Assembly (NCBI GenBank): GCA_903894755.1
Contig: CAITRH010000488.1
Coordinates: forward strand, 1-42,233
Reading direction: 5' to 3'
Origin: an uncultured delta proteobacterium
Lineage (GTDB): Bacteria; Myxococcota_A; Polyangia; Polyangiales; Polyangiaceae
Length of the DNA stretch: 42,233 nt
The stretch's first letter is position 1. The number at the start of each line of letters is the position of its first letter. The notes below the pieces were generated by a model. That model was not told the DNA's origin and made no database searches. It saw only the letters and a program-made list of their open reading frames with translations. Made by a program: the position numbers and the translations under genes. Positions 24,823 through 33,483 of this stretch are shown in pieces.

Positions 24823-25584
24823 TCAGGTGAGCTCACGGTTGGGGTCGGCCGCACGAAGCGGAGCTAGCATCGAATCAATCGCGTCGAATGTTGCTGCGCG
24901 GACCCGCTCGACATCGTTCGGATCATTGGGATCCCCGGTGGTATCGATGGGGGCGAGCACGGCATAGCGTTGCTTGACCCTGCGAGGGATGGCAGTGCCG
25001 TAGGCTCCCAAGACAAGGGGCAAGTCGTAACGGTCGGAGCCAAGGAGAAGGCGTCCAATCCACCGTTCGCGTCCAATCACAGTGTAGGCGTCGTCGATGC
25101 CGAAGGCGGCCACTGGAAGAATTGGGACCTTAGCCCTTATCGCAAGCCGGGCAAACCCTGCACGTTGGCCCCACTTGAGTTGGTAGCGTTCAGCGGATGT
25201 CTTGAAGGCGTCGTCAACCCCACCGGGATAGACTCCAACAAGCTCACCGGCTTCGAGCAGCTTGGCAGCGGTGTCAGGCTCTCCCGCAACCGCCCCCACT
25301 TTCGATAGGAAAGCGCCCACGACAGGGATTTTCCAGAGAGTTCGCTCGCCCAAGAACCGGATGTAGCGTCCTGTTGCGCGGTGCACCAGCGTGGCGAGAA
25401 CGAAGCCATCGTGGCCCAGGAAGGCGTGGTTTCCGACGAGCAACGCGCCACTGTCCCTCGCGATGCGCTCCTCGCCTTCGAGGGTGGCGGAAAAGTAGCG
25501 AATGGGGAGCTCGGCAAGGGCCCTCCCGAAAGGCGTGTGTATGAACTCGGTCAACAGGGTGCGGTCGAAATGATCATCGCTCAT
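24823..25584 (-). CDS. Lysophospholipid/DGAT2-like acyltransferase
   Basis: 253 residues. [10 protein letters not shown] (His53, Asp59) is the acyltransferase catalytic motif in the spacing seen in DGAT2/TMEM68-like enzymes rather than the strict HX4D of PlsC. A later [13 protein letters not shown] and [15 protein letters not shown] match the glycerol-binding and C-terminal segments of that group. Likely acylates a lipid alcohol at the inner membrane. No clear transmembrane helix. Start ATG 25584; divergent from nadA with an 89-bp gap between the starts. Confidence 0.78.
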   Translation of the reverse strand: MSDDHFDRTLLTEFIHTPFGRALAELPIRYFSATLEGEERIARDSGALLVGNHAFLGHDGFVLATLVHRATGRYIRFLGERTLWKIPVVGAFLSKVGAVAGEPDTAAKLLEAGELVGVYPGGVDDAFKTSAERYQLKWGQRAGFARLAIRAKVPILPVAAFGIDDAYTVIGRERWIGRLLLGSDRYDLPLVLGAYGTAIPRRVKQRYAVLAPIDTTGDPNDPNDVERVRAATFDAIDSMLAPLRAADPNRELT

Positions 25585-25673
25585 GGTGGGGCAATTGTGC
25601 GAAATCCAGAAAAATAAGTCAACGGGCTAGACGCACCTTTACGCAATCTTCGCGGCAACCTAAGGTCCCCGTC

Positions 25674-26636
25674 ATGACCCTTCCCGTCCCCCTTCAGCAC
25701 GCCTCGCCAGATCCCGCACTCGACTTGCACGAGGCCATTGCGTCGCTCAAACGCGAACGCAACGCGGTGGTCCTTGCGCACTACTACCAAGACTCGGACA
25801 TCCAGGATATCGCAGATTTCCTTGGCGACTCCCTTCAACTCGCGCAGGCCGCGGCCACCACGACGGCCGACGTGCTCTGTTTCGCTGGAGTCCACTTCAT
25901 GGCGGAGACCGCAAAGATCCTCAACCCCCAGCGCATCGTGGTGGTCCCGGATCTCGAAGCAGGCTGCTCGCTTGCCGATGGGTGCCCCGCCGATCGTTTC
26001 GCCGCTTGGAAAGCCAACTACCCAGGCAGCGTCGTGGTCAGCTACATCAACTGCACGGCCGAAGTAAAGGCGCTCTCCGACTACATCGTGACATCCTCCA
26101 ATGCCGAGAAGATCGTGCGGTCGATCCCTGAAGCAACGCAGGTGCTGTTTGCTCCTGACAAGAACCTAGGACGGTACCTCGAGAAGAAGACTGGACGCTC
26201 GATGGTGCTCTGGCCTGGCAGCTGTGTAGTCCACGAGACTTTCAGCGAGCGCAAGCTCATTGCCCTGAAGACGCGCAATGCGGACGCAGAGATCCTAGCG
26301 CATCCCGAGTGCGAGGAGCCGATCTTGCGGATGGCGGACTTCATTGGCTCGACCACGGCGCTTCTCAAGTACGCGGTAGCCAGCTCGAAGCGGACCTTTA
26401 TTGTCGCTACCGAGCCTGGGATCCTGCACCAGATGGAGAAACAGGCTCCGGGAAAGACGTTCCTTGCGGCTCCTCCCGAGGGCAACTGCGCTTGCAACGA
26501 GTGTCCCCACATGAAGCGCAACACGCTCGAAAAGGTTTACCTGTCGCTTCGCGACCTGACACCGAGGCTCGAGATGAGCGCAGAGCTCCTTGAACGCGCC
26601 AAGGTTCCCATTCAACGCATGCTTGCACTGAGCTAA
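25674..26636 (+). CDS. nadA: Quinolinate synthase NadA
   Basis: 320 residues. Condenses iminoaspartate and dihydroxyacetone phosphate to quinolinate in NAD synthesis, in the cytoplasm. The three [4Fe-4S] ligands are visible: Cys98 (EAGCSLAD), Cys184 (PGSCVVHE) and Cys277 (ACNECPHMK). Active-site segments include [18 protein letters not shown] and [12 protein letters not shown]. nadB and nadC are not in the window. Start ATG 25674; a small secreted protein follows after 11 bp and may share the transcript. Confidence 0.96.
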   Translation: MTLPVPLQHASPDPALDLHEAIASLKRERNAVVLAHYYQDSDIQDIADFLGDSLQLAQAAATTTADVLCFAGVHFMAETAKILNPQRIVVVPDLEAGCSLADGCPADRFAAWKANYPGSVVVSYINCTAEVKALSDYIVTSSNAEKIVRSIPEATQVLFAPDKNLGRYLEKKTGRSMVLWPGSCVVHETFSERKLIALKTRNADAEILAHPECEEPILRMADFIGSTTALLKYAVASSKRTFIVATEPGILHQMEKQAPGKTFLAAPPEGNCACNECPHMKRNTLEKVYLSLRDLTPRLEMSAELLERAKVPIQRMLALS

Positions 26637-26647
26637 GGAGTTACGAC

Positions 26648-26938
26648 ATGACCCGGTCAGCACTTGTTATTGCGCTCTTCGCCCTCATCGACATGGGACC
26701 GCGTTGCGGCGAGCGGAGCTATCCCCGCCTTGCACCTGGAGATTCCTGCGGAGGTCCTGCCTCTTGTACCGGTTCTACGAATTGCATGTTGGTGGAGGCG
26801 GACGGCGGAATCTCCAGGTCGATGTGCACCATCAACTGCACTGAGAACCGCGACTGCGCTGCGCTAGGAGCCGACTTTAGCTGCAGCGCGTCGGTACGTC
26901 AGTTTGACGGTGGGATTGGTTTGGCCTGTGCGCGCTAG
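26648..26938 (+). CDS. Small secreted Cys-rich protein
   Basis: 96 residues, ATG 26648 with GGAG 8 to 12 bases upstream (taaggagttacgac). A short hydrophobic N-terminus (MTRSALVIALFALIDM) suggests export. The mature part has about nine cysteines (PRCGERS, DSCGGP, ASCTGSTNC, SMCTINCTENRDC, FSCSAS, ACAR), implying a disulfide-stabilised domain. No family name is supported. It follows nadA with no obvious functional link. Confidence 0.6.
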   Translation: MTRSALVIALFALIDMGPRCGERSYPRLAPGDSCGGPASCTGSTNCMLVEADGGISRSMCTINCTENRDCAALGADFSCSASVRQFDGGIGLACAR

Positions 26939-26971
26939 GGGCAAGCCCGCTGGTTGGATAGGCAGGTCGGA

Positions 26972-27262
26972 CTACGCAGTCATGCAACGGAGGACGGCGG
27001 AGTCGAGAACGATCGCTTCGGCCAACAGCGCCTTTGCATATCGCTTCGTCACGCTGTCGACCAACTTGGCGATGTAGGCGCGGTCACTAGCGCTGACCCT
27101 AGCGGTGTCCACGGCTCGCAGATCCACCACGGACCCCACTTTTCCGCGTGCAAGCACGGCGCCGAGCTCGACGCCGTAGGTGTCAGCGTCCTGCGCTGTC
27201 ATCGACGCGGGATAGGTGATGACCACCACAGGAAACTCGGTGAGGTCCGGACGCGGTTTCAT
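26972..27262 (-). CDS. Small STAS/SpoIIAA-like protein, possibly truncated
   Basis: 96 residues from ATG 27262. The pattern FPVVVITYPASMTAQDADTYG, then VGSVVDLRAVDTARVSASD and RAYIAKLVDSVTKRYAKALLA has the alternating strand-helix look of STAS/SpoIIAA-like domains, with the central VVDLR strand. It ends at AVLRCMTA, earlier than I would expect; another frame just after the stop reads VVRPAYPTSG, which could be lost C-terminus. Starts 17 bp after the Cas4::HerA stop on the same strand, so it may be the last gene of that operon. Confidence 0.5.
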   Translation of the reverse strand: MKPRPDLTEFPVVVITYPASMTAQDADTYGVELGAVLARGKVGSVVDLRAVDTARVSASDRAYIAKLVDSVTKRYAKALLAEAIVLDSAVLRCMTA

Positions 27263-27279
27263 GACTTCCCTTGTAGCCC

Positions 27280-29598
27280 TTACTCCCGGGAGCGAGCTAG
27301 CGCCTTGTACACCTGATCGGGATTCCATGCCCGCTCGTGGCAAGAGTAGAGCATGCGCCCCTCAAAAACCGCCCCCTCCAATGCCTCCGGCTGGTTCGGC
27401 CAACGTCCCACAAAAGTTCCCTTTGTAGCCCCATTCCGACCCGACACCCACTGCGGTACCTCGCCCTCTTGCTCAAACCACTGCGCTATCCGCTGCGTGT
27501 CCTGCGCACTCTCCATCCGCCCCACAATCTTGGTGCTGATATTGCCGAATGCATTGTAGTCAAGGGAACGAGGACTCTGCGTGCACACCAGACACGCCAC
27601 ACCGTACTTGCGCCCCTGCGCAAAAAGCCTCAAGAGCGACGCCTTGGCTGGAGGCTGGTGCGCACCGGCTGGAAGGAAATCGCGGGCCTCATCTAGGTAA
27701 AAGAGAAGATTGGGAAGCCCCGCGCGCAATGGTGCCTCCGTAACCATCCAACGGTAGATCTCGGAAGCAAGAGTCGCGACGAAGAAGTGCTTCTCGTCAT
27801 CGTCCCCCAAGGCATTCAGATAGAAGACATTGAGAGGCACCTTTCCCGAGACAGTCGGCGTAAGAAGCGCCTCCATAGACAACACCTGATCGCCATCCTG
27901 GAAAAGCCGAGAGCTAGGACCGGCCGCCAGTGCATACAGTCCCTGCGCAAGCTTGTTGCGCTCTGTCTTGGTAAGCAGATAGTCAGCATCATCGAAGCCA
28001 TATGCCGCCGGGTCGCGCAGAAGCTCCACAACATCGCGAAGCGTTGGCGTGACATCGCCCCGCTCTGCCAACAGCTTGAGAGCGCGAAACACAAACGCAC
28101 GTCGAGCCTTAGAGTCCCCCTTGATGCGGGCAAGATGTACCACGTTGCTCGCAAGACTGCTAAAGAGACCGTCCTCTTCCTCCTTGCGATGTTTCGGATC
28201 CACCCGTTCGAGTCCCGCTTTGCTGGGAAGATGCAAGGGATCCAAGGAAAGCCGAATCCCATGGGACGTTCCCGGGGTGTAAATACGCGGCTCCACCCGT
28301 TCGCGGAACCTCTCCGCTGCCTTTCGGTAGGCATGCGGAACGTCTTGCAATGGACGACCCTCGAGGAACTGTACCAAGTCCCCCTGTGGATCGATCGCAA
28401 GCACCGGCACCCCCGCGGCAATAGCTTCCTCCGCCATCACCTTAGCCAGCCACGTCTTGCCACTTCCAGCTGCCCCCACCACCGCCACATGAGTGTTGAG
28501 TACGTTGAAAGGAATAAACACCGGCGCTGTACCTGCCATTCCTAGGAATAGGTGGCCCTCTGGTTGCGTGACAGATTCCTCTGGCTCGTTAGGCGTCTCC
28601 TCCTCCTCCTCAAGAGGAGTGTCAGAAGGCGCCAGTGCGTCCACTTTGGGAGCGTCAAGGGTTCCTCGAGCAGAAAGCTCCTCCCAACGTTTTTCGTACG
28701 CTCCTTGGTCCTTGGGCCCCAAACGCTGCTCGCATTGGCCCAGCTTGTTCCACTTGCAGTCGACACAATGGGTGATATCCCCGGGAGGTTTGAGCCCCGT
28801 TTGACCGTGCTCGTCGTAGGCCGCCCAAGGGACCATGGATGCAAGAAGATCGTATACTTTCCCGCGCAGATCGTAGACCTGCTGCCAGGGACTCTCAACC
28901 AACTGACGTTGCGGATGGAGGTACAACACGCCCACGTCTGGCTGCGTTCCATATTGGTGGTGATGCATGAGCGCACAGGCCGAAACTTGGAACAGGTCGT
29001 GGTTCGGTTGATCGGCTGGTTTCAGCTTGTAGTCGACAATGCGCAATCGCTTCTGAAGGGGATCAAAGTACAGGTAATCTACAGCACCGGTAACCTGCAC
29101 CGGTTCCATAGGCTCGCCCAGCTGGAAGGTCACGTCGATTCGACGCCTTGGATCCCCGAAAACCTCCTGCAATACGGCCTTCGGTGGGATACCCACCCCT
29201 CGCGCTTGGAGCAAGAGTTCAGCAACCTCCCGGAGGTACCGCTGCAGTACCCTCGACAGGTTCAGCCCTAGGATCGCCGATTTCTCCAGAAGCGCCTCCT
29301 GAGGCACGCAGTTGGCCATCAGGAACTGCATCAGTCCCTCCCAAAGCGTGTCCAATTCCGTGGCGCGCTCAAGGACCGTTTCAATCTCCGGTGAGCTAGC
29401 GGCGAGGCTATTGAAACGGTCGATGATGTTGTGGAAAAAGTTTCCACCGGCAGCTTCGGACCTTCCAGTTTTCCAGATCCTCGAGCAGGCAGGAGTCTTC
29501 AGTCCCCTGGCACGGCTGTATTCGACGTCAAAATAGTGAATGCGTGGGCAGGTCGCTGCTATCCGAAGTTGCGTAACGGAAAAGTGGTAAAGCGTCAT
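27280..29598 (-). CDS. Cas4/RecB-like Fe-S nuclease fused to HerA-type ATPase
   Basis: 772 residues in two parts. Residues 1-295 form a Cas4/AddB-like PD-(D/E)XK nuclease: His56 (GNFFHNIID), Asp174 (GAVDYLYF), Asp189-Tyr-Lys191 (LRIVDYKLK), a motif-IV Gln204 (DLFQVSAC), and four iron-sulfur cysteines, Cys17 (ATCPRIHYF) plus Cys278, 281 and 289 (HCVDCKWNKLGQC). An acidic linker (325-345) leads to a HerA/FtsK-type ATPase: Walker A GAAGSGKT (375-382), Walker B LLFYLDEARDF (Asp636, Glu637), and QGRKYGVACLVCTQSPRSLD with a trailing arginine motif. This couples a DNA-pumping motor to an end-processing nuclease in one chain. ATG start overlaps the AAA+ gene stop (ATGA). Confidence 0.8.
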   Translation of the reverse strand: MTLYHFSVTQLRIAATCPRIHYFDVEYSRARGLKTPACSRIWKTGRSEAAGGNFFHNIIDRFNSLAASSPEIETVLERATELDTLWEGLMQFLMANCVPQEALLEKSAILGLNLSRVLQRYLREVAELLLQARGVGIPPKAVLQEVFGDPRRRIDVTFQLGEPMEPVQVTGAVDYLYFDPLQKRLRIVDYKLKPADQPNHDLFQVSACALMHHHQYGTQPDVGVLYLHPQRQLVESPWQQVYDLRGKVYDLLASMVPWAAYDEHGQTGLKPPGDITHCVDCKWNKLGQCEQRLGPKDQGAYEKRWEELSARGTLDAPKVDALAPSDTPLEEEEETPNEPEESVTQPEGHLFLGMAGTAPVFIPFNVLNTHVAVVGAAGSGKTWLAKVMAEEAIAAGVPVLAIDPQGDLVQFLEGRPLQDVPHAYRKAAERFRERVEPRIYTPGTSHGIRLSLDPLHLPSKAGLERVDPKHRKEEEDGLFSSLASNVVHLARIKGDSKARRAFVFRALKLLAERGDVTPTLRDVVELLRDPAAYGFDDADYLLTKTERNKLAQGLYALAAGPSSRLFQDGDQVLSMEALLTPTVSGKVPLNVFYLNALGDDDEKHFFVATLASEIYRWMVTEAPLRAGLPNLLFYLDEARDFLPAGAHQPPAKASLLRLFAQGRKYGVACLVCTQSPRSLDYNAFGNISTKIVGRMESAQDTQRIAQWFEQEGEVPQWVSGRNGATKGTFVGRWPNQPEALEGAVFEGRMLYSCHERAWNPDQVYKALARSRE

Positions 29599-31763
29599 GA
29601 TTTCCTCGGGACATGGCGGAGAATCAGGTCATCGTCTTGCGAGGTTGCATGGAGCTTCCCGTCCCGATGCATCGCCATGGCTACCTTTTTCAGTGAGGCA
29701 AACGTCTGCAGGGAGTCCGCTGTCTTTGTTACGGCACATAGCCGTACCTGCGCCTCGCGCGCTGTAATGGCAAACTTGAAAGCCAGATCTTTCCAAAGTA
29801 GCTCCTCGATCACCTTTGGGTCCAGACCTCCGTTGGGCAGAGGAGGTGGGACAATGCTGACACCGCCCTCTTCAGTGACGAACTCGTGGAGCAGTGGGTG
29901 CTTTTCAAAGGTCTTGAGCCGATGAAGACTCTCGTTGACCTCGTCCTCGGCCACTCGGGAGCTCTTGCCCTTCGGATGTTCTACTTCGAGGTCTCCCACT
30001 TTGGCAGCCCCCAACACTGACGACATGGCGTCTAGCTGGGCATACCCTTCGAGCGTCAGCTTCACATGGAGGAAGCGATCTGCCCCCTGGGCATTGAGCT
30101 TGTCGTATATCTCTGCGCCTTTCTTGCCAAGATGCAGGGGACGTCGCTCTTCGTCGGTCACCAGCACGCAGTGCTCCGGAGGACTGGTGTCGCCTAGAAT
30201 CCGCTGGATCGCAGCAAGGGCTCCGTTGCCATGATGGGAGGTGCAGTACACCACGCCGGTGCTGACCTCCCGTCCACTCTTGCGTCGCTCGTGGACCAGC
30301 AGGTCGTAACGCGGGGTCTTCGCGCCTCTCGCAGGCTTCGGCTTCTCGAAGGAGAGCAGCGTATATTGGCTCTCCCGATGAAGACACTTGGCAAGCAGCT
30401 TCTGCGTGAGCTCCGCAAGGTTGTTCTCATCAGGAGGAAGTGCCTGCGGTTCAAGCTTGTGCCGCGTTACCGATTCCACAAGCTTCGCCTGGACAAGCGC
30501 ATCGACCGCGTCTTCTCGAGGAACCACAGGTGGTGCGACTAGGAGACCTGTCTCTTTCCCGTGAGGCCACCCTTCGAGCCACGTCGAGTCGCCAAGCTTT
30601 GCCAGCAGTGCCTCCTGCTGCTCCCATGCCTCCCGCGCCCAAATAAGGATATCCCTGGGACGTATCTCGAGAGCGTTTCCCACGCAGTTTTGGAACCAGA
30701 GGGAACCCAAGGGGAAAAGAGTGTCGGCTTCGAGCTTGGCTCGGATATCGCGCCGGGAACTGAATCTCTTTCCAAGGGCCTGCAGCCGCTTCTGCACAAT
30801 GAGGCTGCCTGTTTCAGGCGTGACTCCGGTTAGCTGGATCCTAAACTGTCCAAGTCGATCCCACGCTGCCGTCGCAATGACCTGGCGATGGACGAAACTG
30901 GTCATCGTCTCCTGGACCCCCGCAATGAGCACCAGGATGTTCTTGGAACGATCGAGAAGAGCGTGCAGAAATGACGAGAGCGCTCGAACTCGGTCGTCGT
31001 CGAGGTTGTCGATCTGGTCGACACAAAGTACAAAGGGGCTCCCCAGCGAGCCGGCGAGCACCCCAATGGTCGAAAGGACTGCCAAAATCCCCGCGTCGTC
31101 TTCGATGGACGCGTCATCGTGGCTCGCACGCAAGCCCAGTTGCTTTGCAATCTCCGTATCGATAGGGTCACCGCCCAGCCAGGCCACTGCGGCTTCGGCA
31201 AGCTCGCGCGCTTGCGCATCTCCGTGATCGGCTTTCGTAGCGGCTTCCCAGAAGGCCGCGAGAACTGAGAAGAGCTCGCTGGTTCCACGTGTGCCCGCCA
31301 TGTGTTGGAGGCAACTGTAGACTCGTTTCCGGTCTACCTCGCCCTTTTGCTTGGTGATAGCTGTCCCCGCGGCAGCATCCACAACGGCAAAAAGAGCGGT
31401 CCGGGTGAGGCGATCAGGCAAACCGGAGCCGAGCAGACTGATCACCGAGCGCAGTAGATGCCGCGGCATGCGCTCAGGGGACGCCAACAGGTTCTGAAGG
31501 TAGACATAGACCGCCCCCTGCCGTTTCTTTGTCGAACGTCCCACGCGCCCAAGGAGATGACTCTTGCCAACACCAGGACCTCCAAGGATCGCTGCCCCCA
31601 AAGAGCAGTCGTTTTTGTGGACATCGTCGACAAGACCAAGAATGCGCTCGAACTGCTCCTTGTAGGCCGTGGGGACATCAACGTCCGTGTCAAGTGGGGA
31701 GTGGTCAGTGACACGATTGCGGATAAACGGGTTCGATCCCAATCGCAGGTGCTGGGTGCTCAT
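29595..31763 (-). CDS. AAA+ ATPase of Cas4::HerA operon
   Basis: 722 residues. An AAA+/ORC-like ATPase in the N-terminal half: NPFIRNRVTD entry, Walker A GGPGVGKS (61-68), Walker B VLCVDQIDN (245-253) and a sensor-like LVLIAGVQETM strand. The region 465-590 has an alpha/beta look (RYDLLVHERRKSGREVSTGV, HCVLVTDEERRPLHLG) that could be a degenerate nuclease or binding fold, but I cannot assign catalytic residues. The C-terminus (about 650-722) looks like a winged-helix unit. It could load or regulate the HerA motor. Lies 3 bp after the upstream small gene and overlaps the fusion gene by 4 bp. Confidence 0.75.
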   Translation of the reverse strand: MSTQHLRLGSNPFIRNRVTDHSPLDTDVDVPTAYKEQFERILGLVDDVHKNDCSLGAAILGGPGVGKSHLLGRVGRSTKKRQGAVYVYLQNLLASPERMPRHLLRSVISLLGSGLPDRLTRTALFAVVDAAAGTAITKQKGEVDRKRVYSCLQHMAGTRGTSELFSVLAAFWEAATKADHGDAQARELAEAAVAWLGGDPIDTEIAKQLGLRASHDDASIEDDAGILAVLSTIGVLAGSLGSPFVLCVDQIDNLDDDRVRALSSFLHALLDRSKNILVLIAGVQETMTSFVHRQVIATAAWDRLGQFRIQLTGVTPETGSLIVQKRLQALGKRFSSRRDIRAKLEADTLFPLGSLWFQNCVGNALEIRPRDILIWAREAWEQQEALLAKLGDSTWLEGWPHGKETGLLVAPPVVPREDAVDALVQAKLVESVTRHKLEPQALPPDENNLAELTQKLLAKCLHRESQYTLLSFEKPKPARGAKTPRYDLLVHERRKSGREVSTGVVYCTSHHGNGALAAIQRILGDTSPPEHCVLVTDEERRPLHLGKKGAEIYDKLNAQGADRFLHVKLTLEGYAQLDAMSSVLGAAKVGDLEVEHPKGKSSRVAEDEVNESLHRLKTFEKHPLLHEFVTEEGGVSIVPPPLPNGGLDPKVIEELLWKDLAFKFAITAREAQVRLCAVTKTADSLQTFASLKKVAMAMHRDGKLHATSQDDDLILRHVPRKS

Positions 31764-31766
31764 GGA

Positions 31767-32579
31767 CTATTTCCTCACGACATACACGAGAAGCCGTCCA
31801 GCTTCAGTGATTCCAGCGTCTCGCTCATCATCGGAGAGCTGCACGTGGCGTCCATCGGGGCTGTCAAGACCGAATTTATTGTGGATCCGAAGCTCCCGAA
31901 GGCCGATGTCAAAACGTTCGCGGGAACACCAAGCAAGGGCGTTTCGAAGTGGCAGGAGCGGCACGAAGTTGAGTTCACCGGTTTCGCGGTCAAGGCGCGT
32001 GAAGGCGAGGTCAAAGGCTGTGGCGAAGTCCTCTTCGGTGAGCTGCTCGGTAGTCGTTGCAAGGGGCTCCGCCTTCGGAGGCTCGGCTTGAACAGGCTGG
32101 CTAAAGGCGCGGGCCTCGGCAACAAGGAACAAGTAGCTGGCTTTTTTTACGGCAATGACTCCCACCGTCGACGGGAGCGAGCAGGCCGTCATGCGCAAGT
32201 CGAGGGCTTCACGGAACGCCACTTTGAGCTTTCCGGGGAGAAGCTTTGCCAGGTCGGCTTCGGTGAACCCGTGCGTTTTGCCTTTGCGAGCGCGTCGCAG
32301 GTGATGCTCGAGGAACGTGTCGGAGCCTAGGAAATCGGGGAGATCGTGGGGACGAAGGACATAGGCGTCGCACTTTTCTGCGGACGTTGCGGACTCGGAA
32401 GTGGTGAGGAAAGCAACGCGTTTGAAGGCAGCGGAGTTGACAGCTTTGATTGACGCCGCGTCGTGACTCACGCCGGCCAGGTCGAAGAGCTGCCGCAGCG
32501 TTGGGGGCTCGGTGCAGGTCTGAATGGTCTTGACGAGTTTGGTGACGAGGTCTTCATTGGGAGCCATTTTTGAGGGCAT
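31767..32579 (-). CDS. Putative DNA-binding protein heading the operon
   Basis: 270 residues. The N-terminus (EDLVTKLVKTIQTCTEPPTL, then RQLFDLAGVSHDAASIKAVN) has a helix-turn-helix-like pattern. A central hydrophobic strand pair (STVGVIAVKKASYLFLVAEA) is followed by a proline-rich linker. The C-terminal region (EEDFATAFDLAFTRLDRETG, then NFVPLLPLRNALAWCSRERF) looks like a second winged-helix domain. No catalytic motif. It could recognise DNA or act as an adaptor for the AAA+ protein. I do not recognise a named family. Alternative start at the Met four codons in (MAPNED). Confidence 0.55.
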   Translation of the reverse strand: MPSKMAPNEDLVTKLVKTIQTCTEPPTLRQLFDLAGVSHDAASIKAVNSAAFKRVAFLTTSESATSAEKCDAYVLRPHDLPDFLGSDTFLEHHLRRARKGKTHGFTEADLAKLLPGKLKVAFREALDLRMTACSLPSTVGVIAVKKASYLFLVAEARAFSQPVQAEPPKAEPLATTTEQLTEEDFATAFDLAFTRLDRETGELNFVPLLPLRNALAWCSRERFDIGLRELRIHNKFGLDSPDGRHVQLSDDERDAGITEAGRLLVYVVRK

Positions 32580-32624
32580 CGCGAACCCTTTCGCCGTCTA
32601 GGGAAAAGTGCAAGGGGGTTTGGC

Positions 32625-33416
32625 TTAGGACCGCGGCGCTTCCGACAACAGCGTCGACGGCACCTGGGGAAGCCCATGAAACACGTCCAGGTCATGGGAA
32701 GGCACCAGCATCGGACTGCACGCGTCGGCTTGAAGCGCACGAAGACGCTGATGGCCGTGTTCCAGGTCCGACCTGCGCCAGGCTGTAAAACGCGCCAAGA
32801 TCGACGTTCCCGGCTGCGCGTACTCCCAGGTTTGGTACACGGCGTCGCCAATGTGGACAAAAAGCCACGTTGGAGCATCGATGATCACTGCGAGGCTTCC
32901 TCGGCTGTGGCCAAAGAGCCCAAACAAACGAAGGAACCCGTCGCCAAATGGATCCACCGCGTCGTCGAACCCCTGGATTCCCTCAAGAGGCAACGGTCTC
33001 AGACGCCCCGCACGCGCGAGGTCCGCGACACGATACGCGGGATCGAAATGCGCGTAGGAGCGAAGCTCGCGGTCCGCGCAGATCACTTCGGCGTTCGGGA
33101 AATCCTCGACGCCGCCAACGTGATCGAGGTGCAGATGGGTCGCAATAATGGCTTTGACCCGGTCCGCGGAAAAGCCGAGGCGACGAAGCTGCATGAGAAG
33201 CGAGTCTTCGGACGTGACGACAAGCCCCAACGACGCGGCCCGGGCGCGTCCCAGCACCCGCGCGGGATCCTCGCACTGGGCTGCGCTCCAGCCCACGTCC
33301 ACAAGCACCAGATCGCCGTCGTCGCACACGCACACAGCGACCGTGTTGGCAAGGCGTGTCACGCTCAGGGGGTTGATAAACCAAGACGGACGGACGGCGA
33401 ACGTGGGGGCCTTCAT
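32625..33416 (-). CDS. MBL-fold metallo-hydrolase
   Basis: About 263 residues from ATG 33416 (ATG 33458 and 33449 would add 11-14 residues; none has a strong ribosome site). The metallo-beta-lactamase metal site is complete: THLHLDHVGG, GHSRGS, GDAVYQ and PSHDLDVF. The fold hydrolyses esters, lactones or phosphodiesters; quorum-type lactonases and glyoxalase II relatives share it, and I cannot choose. Sits 45 bp before the putative DNA-binding protein and 67 bp after the cysteine desulfurase, on the same strand. Confidence 0.82.
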   Translation of the reverse strand: MKAPTFAVRPSWFINPLSVTRLANTVAVCVCDDGDLVLVDVGWSAAQCEDPARVLGRARAASLGLVVTSEDSLLMQLRRLGFSADRVKAIIATHLHLDHVGGVEDFPNAEVICADRELRSYAHFDPAYRVADLARAGRLRPLPLEGIQGFDDAVDPFGDGFLRLFGLFGHSRGSLAVIIDAPTWLFVHIGDAVYQTWEYAQPGTSILARFTAWRRSDLEHGHQRLRALQADACSPMLVPSHDLDVFHGLPQVPSTLLSEAPRS

Positions 33417-33483
33417 GACCCCCGAGGTGAGAAAGAAAACGTCTCGCATGGACTGCATGGTATCTGGCTTCGTATACGCCGGG

